NCBI GenBank assembly: GCA_018266765.1
Contig: JAFDZU010000004.1
Span: forward strand, 6,209-61,158
Length of the DNA: 54,950 nucleotides
Source: Bacteroidota bacterium
Lineage (GTDB): Bacteria; Bacteroidota; Ignavibacteria; Kapaibacteriales; UBA961
Direction: 5' to 3'
Shown: positions 18,076 to 28,985 of the stretch, in pieces
Layout: every line of letters starts with the position of its first letter
Position numbering within the stretch: position 1 is the first letter of the stretch
Made by a program: the position numbers and the translations under genes
The notes under the pieces: model-generated
The model's input: only the letters and a program-made list of their open reading frames with translations
The model's database searches: none
Told to the model about the DNA's origin: nothing

Positions 18076-18720
18076 TTATTCTTTTATTTGAGGTTTACCG
18101 ATAATTTCTCCACGGCAAATCCAAGTTTTAACACCAATTGCACCATAGATGGTTTTAGCAGTTGCTGTTCCGTAATCAATATCAGCACGTATAGTATGCA
18201 ATGGTACACGTCCTTCTTTGTATTGTTCTGTACGACTCATATCTGCACCCCCAAGACGACCTGAACACATAACCCGAATTCCTTCTGCTCCCATTCTGAT
18301 TGCAGCACCAACTGATTGCTTCATAGCTTTACGAAATGAAATTCTTCCTTCGAGTTGCTGAGCTATATTTTCAGCGACTAATTGCGCATCTAATTCTGGA
18401 CGCTTAATCTCATTGATTAGAATTTTAACATCTTTTTTAGTAATTTTCTTTAGTTCTTCTTCTAGTAATGTAATATCTTTACCTGAACGTCCAATGATAA
18501 CTCCCGGACGAGATGTTTGAATAGTAACTATCACTTTTTTCGCAGTACGTTCAATAATAACCCTCGCAACGCCAGCTTTTTTAAGACGGCTTTTTACGTA
18601 TGAGCGTACTAACAAATCTTCAGTTAGCTTTTCAGCAATATTTTTTTCATCAAACCAGTTTGCTTCCCATTGCTTGATGATACCTAAGCGAAATCCAATT
18701 GGATGTGTTTTCTGACCCAA
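18076..18720 (-). CDS. rpsC: Ribosomal protein S3
   Basis: Small-subunit head protein lining the mRNA entry channel, 214 aa. The N-terminal GQKTHPIGFRLGIIKQWEAN, the KH domain with PGVIIGRSGKDI and the C-terminal GVKTWICRGEIIG are intact. The start codon is TTG (18718-18720), supported by TAGGAG 7 bases upstream and by the family's invariant MGQK start. A 70-base gap to rplP is one of the larger ones in the cluster. Confidence 0.98.
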   Translation of the reverse strand: MGQKTHPIGFRLGIIKQWEANWFDEKNIAEKLTEDLLVRSYVKSRLKKAGVARVIIERTAKKVIVTIQTSRPGVIIGRSGKDITLLEEELKKITKKDVKILINEIKRPELDAQLVAENIAQQLEGRISFRKAMKQSVGAAIRMGAEGIRVMCSGRLGGADMSRTEQYKEGRVPLHTIRADIDYGTATAKTIYGAIGVKTWICRGEIIGKPQIKE

Positions 18721-18740
18721 GTTCCTACTCCTAATATTGC

Positions 18741-19082
18741 TTATTCAGCAGATACAACAATTGTCAAATGATGAGAACGTTTAATTATTCTATAAGCTCT
18801 GCCCATTGGAGCAGGTGATATTCTTTTCATTGATGGTCCTTGATTTACAAATGCTTCTTTGACCATAATTTTATCAGAATCAACATCAAAACTCTTGTTT
18901 TCTAAATTAGCTATCGCTGATTTTAAAACTAAGACTGCATCAGTTGCAGCGTGTTTTGGACAAAATTTTAATGTTGCCAATGCTTGAGATGCAGATTTTC
19001 CGCGAATTAAGTCAATCACTAACCTCATTTTACGAGGTGATGTGCGGACGAATCTTCTTATTGCTTTTGCTTCCATGTTCAT
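18741..19082 (-). CDS. rplV: Ribosomal protein L22
   Basis: Large-subunit protein whose loop lines the exit tunnel, 113 aa. RFVRTSPRKMRLVIDLIRGK and the loop region MKRISPAPMGRAYRIIKRSH are typical. Two ATGs, 19082 and 19076, are possible starts, differing by two residues. Confidence 0.97.
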   Translation of the reverse strand: MNMEAKAIRRFVRTSPRKMRLVIDLIRGKSASQALATLKFCPKHAATDAVLVLKSAIANLENKSFDVDSDKIMVKEAFVNQGPSMKRISPAPMGRAYRIIKRSHHLTIVVSAE

Positions 19083-19096
19083 CTATACCTTATTAC

Positions 19097-19384
19097 TTAT
19101 TTTTTGCCTGTTTTTTGATCTTTACGATTACCTGCATGTCCTCGGAATGTTCTTGTAGGTGCAAACTCACCGAGTTTATGCCCTACCATATTTTCCGATA
19201 CATACACTGGTATAAATTTATTACCATTGTGGACTGCAAATGTATGACCTACAAAATCAGGCGCTATCATCGATGCGCGTGACCATGTTTTCACAACTTT
19301 TTTAACATTAGTAGCATTAAGTGCATCTATTTTTTCGATGAGCTTATAGCTTATAAAAGGTCCTTTTTTGAGCGAACGTGCCAT
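19097..19384 (-). CDS. rpsS: Ribosomal protein S19
   Basis: Small-subunit head protein, 95 aa, forming a pair with S13. [19 protein letters not shown] at the start and [19 protein letters not shown] near the end are diagnostic. Full length and in the usual place between rplB and rplV. Confidence 0.98.
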   Translation of the reverse strand: MARSLKKGPFISYKLIEKIDALNATNVKKVVKTWSRASMIAPDFVGHTFAVHNGNKFIPVYVSENMVGHKLGEFAPTRTFRGHAGNRKDQKTGKK

Positions 19385-19396
19385 AATTTATTTCTT

Positions 19397-20233
19397 TTAC
19401 TTAGTTCTGCGGCGAATAATCATATTGTTAGATTTGTTCTTTTTCTTGCGAGTTTTCAATCCTTTAGCTAGCTGTCCCCATGGTGAACGAGGATGCAAGC
19501 GTCCTCCACCTGATTTAGACTTACCTTCACCGCCACCCATCGGGTGATCAATTGGATTCATTGCCATACCACGAGTTTGCGGCCTGATTCCTAACCAAAT
19601 TTTACGACCGGCTTTTCCATGAAGAATATTCATGTGGTCAGAATTTCCTACAACTCCGAGAGTTGCCATACATTCTGCACTTATCGAACGAATCTCACCG
19701 GAAGGTAATTTAACCTGAGCATAACCATCTGATACACTTACAAGTTGAGCAGACGTACCTGCACTCCGAGCCATTTGCCCTCCTTTACCTGGTTTAAGTT
19801 CTATATTATGGATAAATAATCCAACCGGAACTTTGCCAATAGGTAGTGCATTACCATCTTGTAATTCAACATTTTTACCTGAGATTACAGTTTGTCCAAC
19901 TTTAATTTTATCAGGAGCCAACATGTAACGCTTTTCACCATCTTGATATTGCACTAAAGCAATTCTACAAGAACGGTTTGGATCGTATTCAATAGATTCA
20001 ACTACACCAGGTATATTAAATTTATTGCGTTTAAAATCAATAATACGATACTTACGCTTATGTCCGCCACCACGGTGACGTGAAGTAATACGACCTGTAT
20101 TATTTCTACCACCTGATTTTTTGAGAGTCACAGTCAACGATTTTTCTGGTGTACTTTTTGTTATTTCATCAAAAGTACTTACAGAATAAAATCTTGTTCC
20201 GGGAGTTATTGGTTTAAGTGTTCTTAGTGCCAT
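19397..20233 (-). CDS. rplB: Ribosomal protein L2
   Basis: Large-subunit protein needed for peptidyl transfer and subunit joining, 278 aa. It has [20 protein letters not shown] in the N-terminal part and the conserved loop [19 protein letters not shown], with the key histidine, in the C-terminal part. Standard length and position. Confidence 0.98.
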   Translation of the reverse strand: MALRTLKPITPGTRFYSVSTFDEITKSTPEKSLTVTLKKSGGRNNTGRITSRHRGGGHKRKYRIIDFKRNKFNIPGVVESIEYDPNRSCRIALVQYQDGEKRYMLAPDKIKVGQTVISGKNVELQDGNALPIGKVPVGLFIHNIELKPGKGGQMARSAGTSAQLVSVSDGYAQVKLPSGEIRSISAECMATLGVVGNSDHMNILHGKAGRKIWLGIRPQTRGMAMNPIDHPMGGGEGKSKSGGGRLHPRSPWGQLAKGLKTRKKKNKSNNMIIRRRTK

Positions 20234-20259
20234 TGTTATTAACTTCGATTATGAGAATA

Positions 20260-20562
20260 TTACTCGTCCGAACCTTCGCCTGTTACAACATCCAAGGTTT
20301 GTCCTTCTTTAAGCGTAATGTATGCCTTTTTTTTAAGATTAGTTCTGCCTCGCATTACACCTTTTTTTGTCATTCTTACTTTACTTTTACCTTTGACTCT
20401 TACTGTACGGATAGATATAACATCAACATCAAACATAGATTCGATTGCGTTTCTAATTTGAACTTTATTAGAGTCAGTATCCACAGCAAATATGTATTGA
20501 CGTAAGTGTCCTATATTTGCAGACTTTTCAGTAATAATTGGGTGTTGTAATACAGTTATCAT
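20260..20562 (-). CDS. rplW: Ribosomal protein L23
   Basis: Exit-tunnel protein and docking site for trigger factor and SRP, 100 aa. LQHPIITEKSANIGHLRQYIFAV would be the N-terminal signature; the segment PIITEKS is diagnostic, and VRVKGKSKVRM follows in the expected place. Neighbours rplD and rplB are 25 and 26 bases away. Confidence 0.96.
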   Translation of the reverse strand: MITVLQHPIITEKSANIGHLRQYIFAVDTDSNKVQIRNAIESMFDVDVISIRTVRVKGKSKVRMTKKGVMRGRTNLKKKAYITLKEGQTLDVVTGEGSDE

Positions 20563-20587
20563 GTTATATTTTTTTCGAAAGAGTCAA

Positions 20588-21214
20588 TTAATTATCAAAA
20601 GTTTTTACTATTCTTTCAATCGCGCTTTTGGAAACAAGCAATTTTTTATGTCTTAGAATATCATACGTAGAAATTTTATCAGCTACAGATGTAGTTAGTT
20701 TAGGTAAATTTCTAGCTGAACAAACAACATTTTTCTCATTATCTGCAACCAAAAACAATGTTTTTTGATTTTCAAGGTTCAATGCTTTTACGACAACAGC
20801 CATTTGTTTAGTTTTAATCTCGCCGAAAGACAAATCTTCTAGAACCAACAAATTATTTTCTCGAAGTCTCAAAGAGAAAGCAGACTTACGGGCTAATCTT
20901 CTTACTTTCTTCGGCAAATCTAATTTGTAAAGATGCGGCTTAGGCCCATGCACAGTTCCACCACCTACCCATACAGGCGAACGATTTGAACCTGAACGAG
21001 CAGTTCCTCGGCCTTTTTGCTTCCACGGCTTTCTACCGCCACCAGAAACTTCTGTTCTAGTCTTGGTTTTGTGTGTTCCTTGTCGCTGATTGGATAAGTA
21101 AACGCGCACAGCTAAATGCATTGCATGTTCGTGAGGCTCTATTCCAAAAACTTCATCAGGTAATTCTACCTGACCAGCGTTTTGTCCATCTTTATTTAAT
21201 ACATTTACAAGCAT
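20588..21214 (-). CDS. rplD: Ribosomal protein L4
   Basis: Large-subunit exit-tunnel protein, 208 aa. The tunnel loop GGGRKPWKQKGRGTARSGSN and the following WVGGGTVHGPKP are diagnostic. In E. coli L4 represses the S10 operon through its leader; whether that holds here is unknown, and no leader hairpin was recognised upstream of rpsJ. Confidence 0.98.
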   Translation of the reverse strand: MLVNVLNKDGQNAGQVELPDEVFGIEPHEHAMHLAVRVYLSNQRQGTHKTKTRTEVSGGGRKPWKQKGRGTARSGSNRSPVWVGGGTVHGPKPHLYKLDLPKKVRRLARKSAFSLRLRENNLLVLEDLSFGEIKTKQMAVVVKALNLENQKTLFLVADNEKNVVCSARNLPKLTTSVADKISTYDILRHKKLLVSKSAIERIVKTFDN

Positions 21215-21226
21215 TATGTTTCTCGC

Positions 21227-21847
21227 TTAGTGCTTTACGATTTCTACTAATGAATTAATTGCTCCCGGAACATTCCCTTTGACAAGTAGTATGTTAGTAT
21301 CGGGCATTATGTCTATAATTTCTAAATTTCTTGTTGATATTCTTTTACCACCCATACGACCAGCCATTCTCAAACCTTTAAAAACGCGCGATGGATACGA
21401 CGAAGAACCAATTGATCCTGGGGCACGTGGTCGGTCTGATTGTCCGTGTGTTGTCATTCCAACACCACCAAAATGGTGACGTTTAACAACACCTTGAAAT
21501 CCACGACCTTTACCGGTACCACTTACTTTTACTTTATCACCTTTTTGGAAAACTTCTACCGTAAGAACTTCACCAATATTCAATGTCTCAGCAAGATGAC
21601 GAAACTCTTTTAGGTGTCGTACAGGTTCTACACCTGATTTTTTAAAATGTCCTTCGAGTGGCTTATTAATTTTCCTTGCGGCAATTTCACCATACCCGAT
21701 TTGCACTGCAGAATATCCGTCAGTACTTTTTGTTTTTACTTGAACAACAGGACAAGGACCAGCCTCAATTACCGTTACAGGTATTTGATCGCCTTTATCA
21801 TTATAAACACTTGTCATTCCAAGCTTTTTTCCAAGCAATGCACTCAT
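21227..21847 (-). CDS. rplC: Ribosomal protein L3
   Basis: Large-subunit assembly protein, 206 aa. It starts [20 protein letters not shown] and has [22 protein letters not shown], which contains the glutamine of the conserved FQGVVKRH motif. Full length; between rpsJ and rplD. Confidence 0.98.
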   Translation of the reverse strand: MSALLGKKLGMTSVYNDKGDQIPVTVIEAGPCPVVQVKTKSTDGYSAVQIGYGEIAARKINKPLEGHFKKSGVEPVRHLKEFRHLAETLNIGEVLTVEVFQKGDKVKVSGTGKGRGFQGVVKRHHFGGVGMTTHGQSDRPRAPGSIGSSSYPSRVFKGLRMAGRMGGKRISTRNLEIIDIMPDTNILLVKGNVPGAINSLVEIVKH

Positions 21848-21871
21848 TGTTTTAAGTTCTCCAAAGTCGTT

Positions 21872-22180
21872 TTATACTTTTACTTCTACATCTACACCGG
21901 CAGGTAATTCCAACCGCATTAAAGCATCTATCGTTCTTTGTGTAGAACTAAAAATGTCTATAAGTCGCTTATGTGTTCTTGCCTCAAACTGCTCGCGTGA
22001 CTTTTTATCCACGTGTGGCGAACGTAACACAGTGTAAACTGTCTTCTGAGTCGGTAGTGGAATCGGACCTGATACTGTTGCACCAGTTTGCTTTACTGTC
22101 CGAACAATTCTTTCTGCTGATCTGTCAATTAAATTGTGGTCGTAAGACTTTAGTTTAATTCGTATTTTTTGTGAAGCCAC
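21872..22180 (-). CDS. rpsJ: Ribosomal protein S10
   Basis: Small-subunit head protein, also the NusE antitermination factor, 102 aa. [20 protein letters not shown] and [20 protein letters not shown] are diagnostic. The start codon is GTG (22178-22180), with AAGGGTG upstream. It is the first gene of the S10 set and follows tuf by 91 bases with no terminator seen, so transcription may run through from the str genes. Confidence 0.98.
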   Translation of the reverse strand: MASQKIRIKLKSYDHNLIDRSAERIVRTVKQTGATVSGPIPLPTQKTVYTVLRSPHVDKKSREQFEARTHKRLIDIFSSTQRTIDALMRLELPAGVDVEVKV

Positions 22181-22271
22181 GTATGCACCCTTATCAATTC
22201 AATATAGTTGTAGGTTTTAAATGAAAGGCAGTTTTTATTCTACTGCATTTCATCTATATTATTCGTATGAC

Positions 22272-23483
22272 TTATTCAATAATTTTAGTTACAATTCCCG
22301 CTCCTACTGTTCTTCCACCTTCACGAATCGCGAAACGAAGACCTTCATCCATAGCAACCGGGGTTATAAGTTCAATTTCAAGATTGTCAATATTATCACC
22401 AGGCATAACCATTTCAACACCATTTGGCAAAGAAGCAATACCTGTCACATCTGTTGTTCTAAAGTAAAACTGTGGTCGATATCCGTTAAAGAAAGGAGTA
22501 TGACGTCCTCCTTCTTCTTTACTTAAAACATAAACTTGAGCATTAAATTTATGGTGTGGTTTAATAGAACCGATTTTTGCAAGAACCATTCCGCGCTCTA
22601 ACTCTTCTTTATCTACACCACGCAAAAGCAATCCAACGTTATCACCTGCACGACCTTCGTCGAGAAGTTTCCGGAACATTTCAATTCCAGTAACTGTTGT
22701 CTTTTTTTGTAATCCAAATCCAACAATTTCAACTTCTTCATTGATTTTAACAATTCCACGCTCAATACGACCTGTACCAACTGTACCACGACCGGTAATT
22801 GAAAATACGTCTTCAATCGGCATCAAGAACGGTCTGTCTACTTCACGCATTGGAATTGGAATGTAAGAATCAACAGCATCCATTAATTCATAAATACATG
22901 CTAATCTTTCATCGTCTTTTGATGTTGAAGGGTCAGAACCAGCATCTAATGCTTTAAGTGCTGAACCTTTAATGATTGGAATTTCGTCACCTGGAAATTC
23001 ATATTTATCCAACAATTCACGAACTTCTAATTCTACAAGCTCAAGAAGCTCAGGGTCAGCAATATCTACTTTGTTCAGAAACACTACAATACGAGGAACC
23101 CCAACTTGACGTGCAAGCAAAATATGCTCACGAGTTTGCGGCATTGGACCATCCGTACCAGCTACCACTAAGATAGCTCCGTCCATTTGAGCCGCACCAG
23201 TAATCATGTTTTTCACATAGTCTGCGTGACCGGGACAGTCAACGTGTGCATAATGACGATTAGCGGTTTCATACTCAACGTGAGCAGTTGCAATCGTTAT
23301 ACCACGTGCACGCTCTTCAGGCGCATTATCAATTGAATCAAATGTACGTGCTTGCTGTGAACCACCCGCTTTAGCAAGCGCCATGGTTATTGCAGCAGTT
23401 AATGTTGTTTTACCGTGATCCACGTGACCAATTGTTCCTACGTTCACGTGCGGTTTGGAACGATCAAATTTTTCTTTTGCCAT
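22272..23483 (-). CDS. tuf: Elongation factor Tu
   Basis: GTPase that brings aminoacyl-tRNA to the ribosome, 403 aa. The P-loop GHVDHGKTT, the switch [22 protein letters not shown] and NKVD are intact, and domains 2 and 3 are complete ([38 protein letters not shown]). The ATG is preceded by AAGGTG. It is the only tuf copy in the window and lies between fusA and rpsJ. Confidence 0.99.
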   Translation of the reverse strand: MAKEKFDRSKPHVNVGTIGHVDHGKTTLTAAITMALAKAGGSQQARTFDSIDNAPEERARGITIATAHVEYETANRHYAHVDCPGHADYVKNMITGAAQMDGAILVVAGTDGPMPQTREHILLARQVGVPRIVVFLNKVDIADPELLELVELEVRELLDKYEFPGDEIPIIKGSALKALDAGSDPSTSKDDERLACIYELMDAVDSYIPIPMREVDRPFLMPIEDVFSITGRGTVGTGRIERGIVKINEEVEIVGFGLQKKTTVTGIEMFRKLLDEGRAGDNVGLLLRGVDKEELERGMVLAKIGSIKPHHKFNAQVYVLSKEEGGRHTPFFNGYRPQFYFRTTDVTGIASLPNGVEMVMPGDNIDNLEIELITPVAMDEGLRFAIREGGRTVGAGIVTKIIE

Positions 23484-23532
23484 GTTCTCACCTTAAGATG
23501 AAATTACAAATAAATAATAATAAGTTTTTTAC

Positions 23533-25611
23533 TTAGTTTAACCAACCAACATTCATAAATGAATTATTGCTACCAACGATTGCCGGCTCGTAATGCGAAA
23601 AAGTCATAGTGTAAACACCTCTTCCTTGACTCATTGAACGTAACTGCGTTACATATCCGAACATTTCCGAGAGAGGAACACCGGCTTTTACGGTTTGAAG
23701 AGCATTATCTTGCATAATACCTTCTATTTTTCCACGTCTCGAACTTAAATCTGCAATAATATCACCAATATATTCTTCCGGTGCCACTACTTCAACTTCA
23801 AACATTGGCTCTAAAACTACCGGATGTGCTTTTCTTAACCCATCTTTTATCGCCATTGAAGTAGCTATTTTGTATGCTAATTCCGACGAATTTACTTCGT
23901 CATACGAACCACCTACTAATTGTACTTTTACATCAACTATAGCATATCCTGCTATTGGCCCGACAGCGATACTTTCTCTTGCGCTTTGCTCAATTGAAGC
24001 AATAAATTGTTTTGGTATTTGAGCTAATGTACTTTGATTTTCAAATTCAAATCCTTTTCCGCGTTCGTTTGGCTCTATATTTAAAACAACATGCCCAAAC
24101 TGACCTTTATTACCTTGCTGTCTCTCAAACTTTCCTTCTTGTTTTACCGCTTCTGTAATAGTTTCTCTATATGCCACTTGTGGCTTACCAACTTTTACAA
24201 TTACATTAAATTCTCTTTTCAACCTATCAACAATAATCTCAAGATGCAATTCACCAACTCCGCTGATTATCGTTTGGCCGCTTTCACTGTCATTATAATA
24301 CTTAAATGTTGGGTCTTCTTCTGTCAATTTATTTAGTGCATCAATTAGCTTATCTTGATCAGCCATTGTCTTTGCTTCTACCGACTGATTAATCACCGGC
24401 TCAGCAAATTGAATTTTTTCAAACAATACTTGATGTTCTATTTCACACAAAGTATCGCCTGTTCTTGCAAATCTTAACCCGGGAATTGCGACTATATCGC
24501 CTGCAAACGCTTCATATATTTCTTCACGGCGATTTGCATACATTCGCAATATCTTTGAAACTCTTTCTTTTTTTCCTGTTGAAGAATTCAGTACTTGAGT
24601 TCCTACTTTTAATGTACCGGTATATATTCGAATAAATGTCAATCGTCCAACAAATTGATCTGTCAAAATTTTAAAAGCCAACGCTGAAAAATTCTCCGAC
24701 TCACTTATATTTAAGCGAATTTTACGTTGATAATCTTCAACATCAAACCCAACTACTTCTTTTTTATCAATTGGCGAAGGTAAATAATCTACTATTGCAT
24801 CTAGAAGGAATTTTACTCCTTTGTTTTTAAAAGATGACCCGCAGAAGACCGGCACTATTTTAGATTCAATCGTTCCTTTACGAAGTGCATTAAATATTGA
24901 TTCTAAAGTTGGAATTTCTCCATTGAGATAACTTTCCAGTAAAGCATCATCTAGTTCTGCCACAGACTCAACTAATTTCATTCTTAATTCATCTACCTTA
25001 CTTATGAGCTCCTGTGGTATATCTACTTCTTGATGTTTAAGCCCCAAAGAACCTTCTTCGAAAAGATATGCTTTACGAGCCAAGATATTAACAACTCCAA
25101 CAAACAAATCTTCACTTCCAATTGGTAACTGCAATACAACTGCATTTGCATTAAGTTTATCTCGCATCATCTGAACTGCTCGTTCAAAATTAGAACCAAT
25201 ACGGTCAAGTTTGTTAATATAAGCAATTCTTGGCACATTATACATATTTGCTTGATGCCAAACAGTTTCAGTTTGTGGTTGAACACCTGCCACCCCACAA
25301 AAGACAGCTATTGCACCATCTAGAACTCTAAGAGACCGTTGAACTTCTGCTGTAAAATCTACATGCCCGGGAGTATCAATTATATTAATTTGATTTTCTC
25401 TCCAAAAACATGTTGTAGCCGCTGAAGTTATCGTTATACCTCTCTCACGCTCTTGATCCATATAATCCATTACTGTTGTGCCGTCATCTACTTCACCTAT
25501 TTTATGAACAACCCCTGTTTGAAAAAGGATACGCTCGGTGGTAGTAGTTTTTCCGGCATCAATGTGCGCCATAATTCCGATATTTCGGACTTTATTTATA
25601 TTGCGCGACAT
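23533..25611 (-). CDS. fusA: Elongation factor G, str-operon copy
   Basis: Translocase and ribosome-recycling GTPase, 692 aa, all five domains present. G motifs are [27 protein letters not shown] and NKLDRIGS; domain IV carries [16 protein letters not shown] and domain [20 protein letters not shown]. It sits in the classical place between rpsG and tuf. A second EF-G gene lies just upstream of rpsL. If the two copies divide the work as mitochondrial EF-G1 and EF-G2 do, this one might serve mainly in recycling, but sequence alone cannot decide. Confidence 0.97.
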   Translation of the reverse strand: MSRNINKVRNIGIMAHIDAGKTTTTERILFQTGVVHKIGEVDDGTTVMDYMDQERERGITITSAATTCFWRENQINIIDTPGHVDFTAEVQRSLRVLDGAIAVFCGVAGVQPQTETVWHQANMYNVPRIAYINKLDRIGSNFERAVQMMRDKLNANAVVLQLPIGSEDLFVGVVNILARKAYLFEEGSLGLKHQEVDIPQELISKVDELRMKLVESVAELDDALLESYLNGEIPTLESIFNALRKGTIESKIVPVFCGSSFKNKGVKFLLDAIVDYLPSPIDKKEVVGFDVEDYQRKIRLNISESENFSALAFKILTDQFVGRLTFIRIYTGTLKVGTQVLNSSTGKKERVSKILRMYANRREEIYEAFAGDIVAIPGLRFARTGDTLCEIEHQVLFEKIQFAEPVINQSVEAKTMADQDKLIDALNKLTEEDPTFKYYNDSESGQTIISGVGELHLEIIVDRLKREFNVIVKVGKPQVAYRETITEAVKQEGKFERQQGNKGQFGHVVLNIEPNERGKGFEFENQSTLAQIPKQFIASIEQSARESIAVGPIAGYAIVDVKVQLVGGSYDEVNSSELAYKIATSMAIKDGLRKAHPVVLEPMFEVEVVAPEEYIGDIIADLSSRRGKIEGIMQDNALQTVKAGVPLSEMFGYVTQLRSMSQGRGVYTMTFSHYEPAIVGSNNSFMNVGWLN

Positions 25612-25671
25612 GATTGGATTTACTTCTATTTGAGAATATATTGTATTGACAAAGAACGAATTTTATTTTTA

Positions 25672-26139
25672 TTACCACTTAAAGTGGGCAAATGCTTTGT
25701 TTGCATCAGACATACGATGAATATCATCACGTTTCTTAACAGCGTTTCCTTCTCCGTTAGCTGCCGCTATTAGCTCTGCCGCCAAACGAAGTGCCATTGA
25801 TTTATCTCTGCGGTCAGATGCGTATTGTTTTATCCAACGCATTGCCAGAGAAATCCTACGTTCTTCACGAACTTCAGTAGGAACTTGATATGTAGCTCCA
25901 CCGATTCTTCTTGATTTCACTTCCATTGCAGGAGACACATTAGAAATCGCTCTACGAAAAACCTCAATTGGCTCTTGCTTTGTGCGGTCTGCAACTACAT
26001 CAAGTGCACGGTAAACAATACCTTGTGCTATACTTTTTTTACCGTCAAGCATCATCTTACTGATAAATCTACTTACCATAACGTCCCCAAATCTTGGGTC
26101 AGGATGATGATGTCTTTTTTCTGCTCTTTTTTTTCTCAT
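25672..26139 (-). CDS. rpsG: Ribosomal protein S7
   Basis: Small-subunit head assembly protein, 155 aa. The N-terminal RKKRAEKRHHHPDPRFGD and VSRFISKMMLDGKKSIAQGI, and the C-terminal MALRLAAELIAAANGEGNAVKKRDD with AFAHFKW, match the bacterial family. It lies between rpsL and fusA with gaps of 56 and 60 bases. Confidence 0.98.
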   Translation of the reverse strand: MRKKRAEKRHHHPDPRFGDVMVSRFISKMMLDGKKSIAQGIVYRALDVVADRTKQEPIEVFRRAISNVSPAMEVKSRRIGGATYQVPTEVREERRISLAMRWIKQYASDRRDKSMALRLAAELIAAANGEGNAVKKRDDIHRMSDANKAFAHFKW

Positions 26140-26195
26140 TACCTAATTTTAGTATAATTACAATTTAAGCGAAACGATAATATCTGAATCTTTTA

Positions 26196-26606
26196 TTATT
26201 TTTTACCTTTTGTCGGAGCCGCAGCTGCTGCACCTTTTTTAGGTCTTTTTGCACCATATTTAGATCGACCTTGTTTTCTATCTTTTACACCTTGAGTATC
26301 TGCTGTACCACGAATGATGTGATAACGAACACCTGGCAAATCTTTTACTCTACCACCACGAATCATAACAATTGAGTGCTCTTGTAAATTGTGTCCTTCA
26401 CCCGGGATATAAGCAGTAACTTCAATCCCATTTGTTAAACGAACACGAGCCACTTTACGTAGCGCTGAGTTTGGTTTTTTGGGGGTTGTTGTATAAACCC
26501 GTGTACAAACACCTCTGCGTTGCGGACAGTCGTCTAACGCAGGTGACTTACTCTTTACTATTACTTTGTTGCGTCCTTTTCGGACTAGTTGACTAATTGT
26601 TGGCAC
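26196..26606 (-). CDS. rpsL: Ribosomal protein S12
   Basis: Decoding-centre protein, 136 aa. [20 protein letters not shown] and [20 protein letters not shown] are intact, so the lysines changed in streptomycin-resistant mutants and the methylthiolated aspartate position are wild-type. The C-terminus has a short Ala/Lys-rich extension ([13 protein letters not shown]). The start codon is GTG (26604-26606) with AAAGGAT upstream. A Bacteroidetes-type promoter lies about 50 bases upstream. Confidence 0.98.
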   Translation of the reverse strand: MPTISQLVRKGRNKVIVKSKSPALDDCPQRRGVCTRVYTTTPKKPNSALRKVARVRLTNGIEVTAYIPGEGHNLQEHSIVMIRGGRVKDLPGVRYHIIRGTADTQGVKDRKQGRSKYGAKRPKKGAAAAAPTKGKK

Positions 26607-26656
26607 GTTGTTATCCTTTGTTCACCGAAAAATAGCTTGGCGTGTTAGAGAGCTTG

Positions 26657-26688
26657 CAAAAATACGGCAACTTCCTAAATTGTGCAAA
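26657..26688 (-). promoter_or_regulatory. Promoter upstream of rpsL (Bacteroidetes type)
   Basis: On the minus strand TTTG (26685-26688) is followed after 20 bases by TATTTTTG (26657-26664), a full match to the Bacteroidetes primary-sigma pattern TTTG, 19-21 nt, TAnnTTTG. It also reads as a sigma-70-like pair, TTGCAC, 17 nt, TATTTT. The predicted start of transcription would be about 44 bases before the rpsL GTG. The same -7 octamer occurs upstream of the second fusA gene. Confidence 0.65.
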
Positions 26689-26726
26689 TTATTTTTATCT
26701 TTTTTTTAGTATTTTTTTAAATTAAA

Positions 26727-28826
26727 TTATCTGTTTCCTTCTGCACGACGAATTTGATATTCCTTAACCATCTCTTCTTGTACTTGTTTAGGCACAGGAG
26801 CGTAGCGTAAGAACTCCATTGTGAATTCTCCCTTGCCTTGCGTCACACTTCGGATATCTGTCGAGTAACCAAACATCTCACTAAGCGGTACTTCTGATTC
26901 TATGACCACATATCCTGCATCATTTGTAGTTCCGACAATTACCCCACGACGTTGATTTACCTGTCCAATCATTACACCTTGGTACTCTTCAGGTCCGCTT
27001 ACTTCGAGTTTCATTATTGGCTCTAATATAATTGGCTTGGCTTTAGAATAGAATTCACGTACTGCAGTCATGGATGCCACCTTAAAAGCAAGCTCAGAAG
27101 AATCCACAGGGTGGAACTGACCGTCGTTAAGTACTACACGTACTCCAACAACGGGCTGACCAATTAATTGACCATCGTGAAGCTGTTCTTTGAATCCTTT
27201 ATCACAACCCGGAATGTACTCTCGTGGAATAACACCACCAACAATATCATCTACAAATTCATAATTTTCTACTGCATCAGATGGTAATGGCTCAAAATAC
27301 CCGGCCACTCGTGCAAATTGACCAGAACCACCTGTTTGTTTTCTATGGGTATAATTGAACTCAGCACGAGTTGTAATAGTTTCTCGGAACGCTACTTTCG
27401 GACGACCTACCACTACCTCACAATTATATTCACGTTTAATTCGTTCAATATAAATTTCTAAGTGAAGCTCCCCCATACCTTTTATGATTGTTTCACCGCT
27501 TTCTTCATCACGATATACTCGGAATGTTGGGTCTTCTTTAGTGAAACGATTGAGTGCCTTTGAGAAATTAGCTTGACCGGCTTTTTCCTTAGGAGATACT
27601 GCAAGTTCAATCACAGGCTCAGGAACAAACATTGAAGTCATTGTAATATTTGCCGTGCCATCTGTAAATGTATCACCGCTTGCGCAATCTACACCAAATA
27701 GAGCTACAATATCACCTGCACTTGTTTCTTCAATATCATTCATTTCGTCAGAGTGCATCCGTACCAATCTAGGAACCTTAACTTTCTTTCCGGTGACATT
27801 ATTGTATATCATATCACCTTTTTTAATTTTACCTTGGTAAATTCTCATATAGGTGAGCTGACCGAAACGTCCGTCTTCAAGCTTAAACGCGAGTCCTACG
27901 AAAGGTTTTGTTAAATCATCTGAGGATAAAGTTACTTTTGCTTCATTATTGTTTTGGTCTAAACCTTCATTTTTAATATCTATCGGACTTGGTAAAAAGT
28001 CAGTTATTCCATCTAAAAGTACTTGTATTCCTTTGTTCTTTTTAGCAGAACCAACAAATACAGGGGTAATTCTAAGGGATAAGGTTTCTCTTCTGATAGC
28101 CGGTTTCAATTCTGCTTCAGTCACATATTCATCCATCAAGAATTTCTCAGCAATCACATCGTCAAAATCTGAAAGTGTTTCTACAAGTGTGTGACGAAGT
28201 TGTTTTGCTTCGTCATGTAAATTTGCGGGAATTTCGCCTTCACGCACAAATTCTCCATTATCTCCGTCGAAAAATATTGCTGTCATTCTCAACAAATCAA
28301 TAATTCCTTCATTTTTATCTTCTAATCCAATCGGCATTGTTATCATTACAGGATTATGCCCAAGTTTTTCACGAAGCTGAGCAATAACTCTTAATGGGTT
28401 TGACCCTGAACGATCAATTTTATTTATAAATGCAAGGCGTGGTACATTATAGCGACGCATTTGTCTATCTACAGTAATAGATTGACTTTGTACTCCAGCT
28501 ACTGCACATAACACAAGAACCGCTCCATCGAGAACACGTAAAGCTCGTTCAACTTCAACCGTAAAATCAACGTGACCTGGAGTGTCAATCAAATTAATTT
28601 GAAAATCTTTCCAAGCACAATAAGTAGCGGCAGACTGAATTGTAATTCCTTTTTCACGTTCTAAATCCATCGAATCCATCTTTGCACCTACTCCGGATTT
28701 TCCACGAACTTCTTCGATTTTATGAATTTTACCAGTATAATATAAAATACGCTCACTGAGAGTGGTTTTACCTGAATCAATGTGTGCCGAAATTCCGATG
28801 TTGCGGACTTTAGTTATATCTGCCAT
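26727..28826 (-). CDS. Second elongation factor G, mitochondrial EF-G1-like
   Basis: Complete EF-G paralogue of 699 aa with all domains. Its G domain reads [19 protein letters not shown], then [20 protein letters not shown] and [14 protein letters not shown]; these features, including the Ser of DSGKTT and the insertion before MDSM, resemble mitochondrial EF-G1 (GFM1) and the bacterial spdEFG1 group rather than canonical [15 protein letters not shown] and NKIDR are intact, as are domain IV and the domain V motif [19 protein letters not shown]. It lies 120 bases upstream of rpsL, with its own promoter. By analogy it may be the main translocase; that is an inference. Confidence 0.95.
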   Translation of the reverse strand: MADITKVRNIGISAHIDSGKTTLSERILYYTGKIHKIEEVRGKSGVGAKMDSMDLEREKGITIQSAATYCAWKDFQINLIDTPGHVDFTVEVERALRVLDGAVLVLCAVAGVQSQSITVDRQMRRYNVPRLAFINKIDRSGSNPLRVIAQLREKLGHNPVMITMPIGLEDKNEGIIDLLRMTAIFFDGDNGEFVREGEIPANLHDEAKQLRHTLVETLSDFDDVIAEKFLMDEYVTEAELKPAIRRETLSLRITPVFVGSAKKNKGIQVLLDGITDFLPSPIDIKNEGLDQNNNEAKVTLSSDDLTKPFVGLAFKLEDGRFGQLTYMRIYQGKIKKGDMIYNNVTGKKVKVPRLVRMHSDEMNDIEETSAGDIVALFGVDCASGDTFTDGTANITMTSMFVPEPVIELAVSPKEKAGQANFSKALNRFTKEDPTFRVYRDEESGETIIKGMGELHLEIYIERIKREYNCEVVVGRPKVAFRETITTRAEFNYTHRKQTGGSGQFARVAGYFEPLPSDAVENYEFVDDIVGGVIPREYIPGCDKGFKEQLHDGQLIGQPVVGVRVVLNDGQFHPVDSSELAFKVASMTAVREFYSKAKPIILEPIMKLEVSGPEEYQGVMIGQVNQRRGVIVGTTNDAGYVVIESEVPLSEMFGYSTDIRSVTQGKGEFTMEFLRYAPVPKQVQEEMVKEYQIRRAEGNR

Positions 28827-28919
28827 GGCGGTTCTAATCCTAAAAAACTAAATGAATTGATAGTATTTATGTCTCGTAATAATGTCCGATTTTACGCCGG
28901 ACTAAAAATTAACAGACTA

Positions 28920-28950
28920 CAAAAATAGTTAAAAACACTCGAACAACAAA
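28920..28950 (-). promoter_or_regulatory. Promoter upstream of the second EF-G gene (Bacteroidetes type)
   Basis: On the minus strand TTTG (28947-28950) is followed after 19 bases by TATTTTTG (28920-28927), a full match to TTTG, 19-21 nt, TAnnTTTG. The distance to the ATG leaves a leader of roughly 85 bases, which contains a small 5-bp hairpin (GTCCG/CGGAC at about 28891-28911). It is the best candidate start of the long translation locus. Confidence 0.62.
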
Positions 28951-28985
28951 ACAAACAACCATTTTAGAACAAATTCTTTCATAAT

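Noticed and set aside
22181-22271. tRNA gene between tuf and rpsJ
   Set aside because: Such a tRNA occurs in some genomes, but no GTTCRANYC arm or acceptor stem is present here; the same holds for the other gaps of the window.
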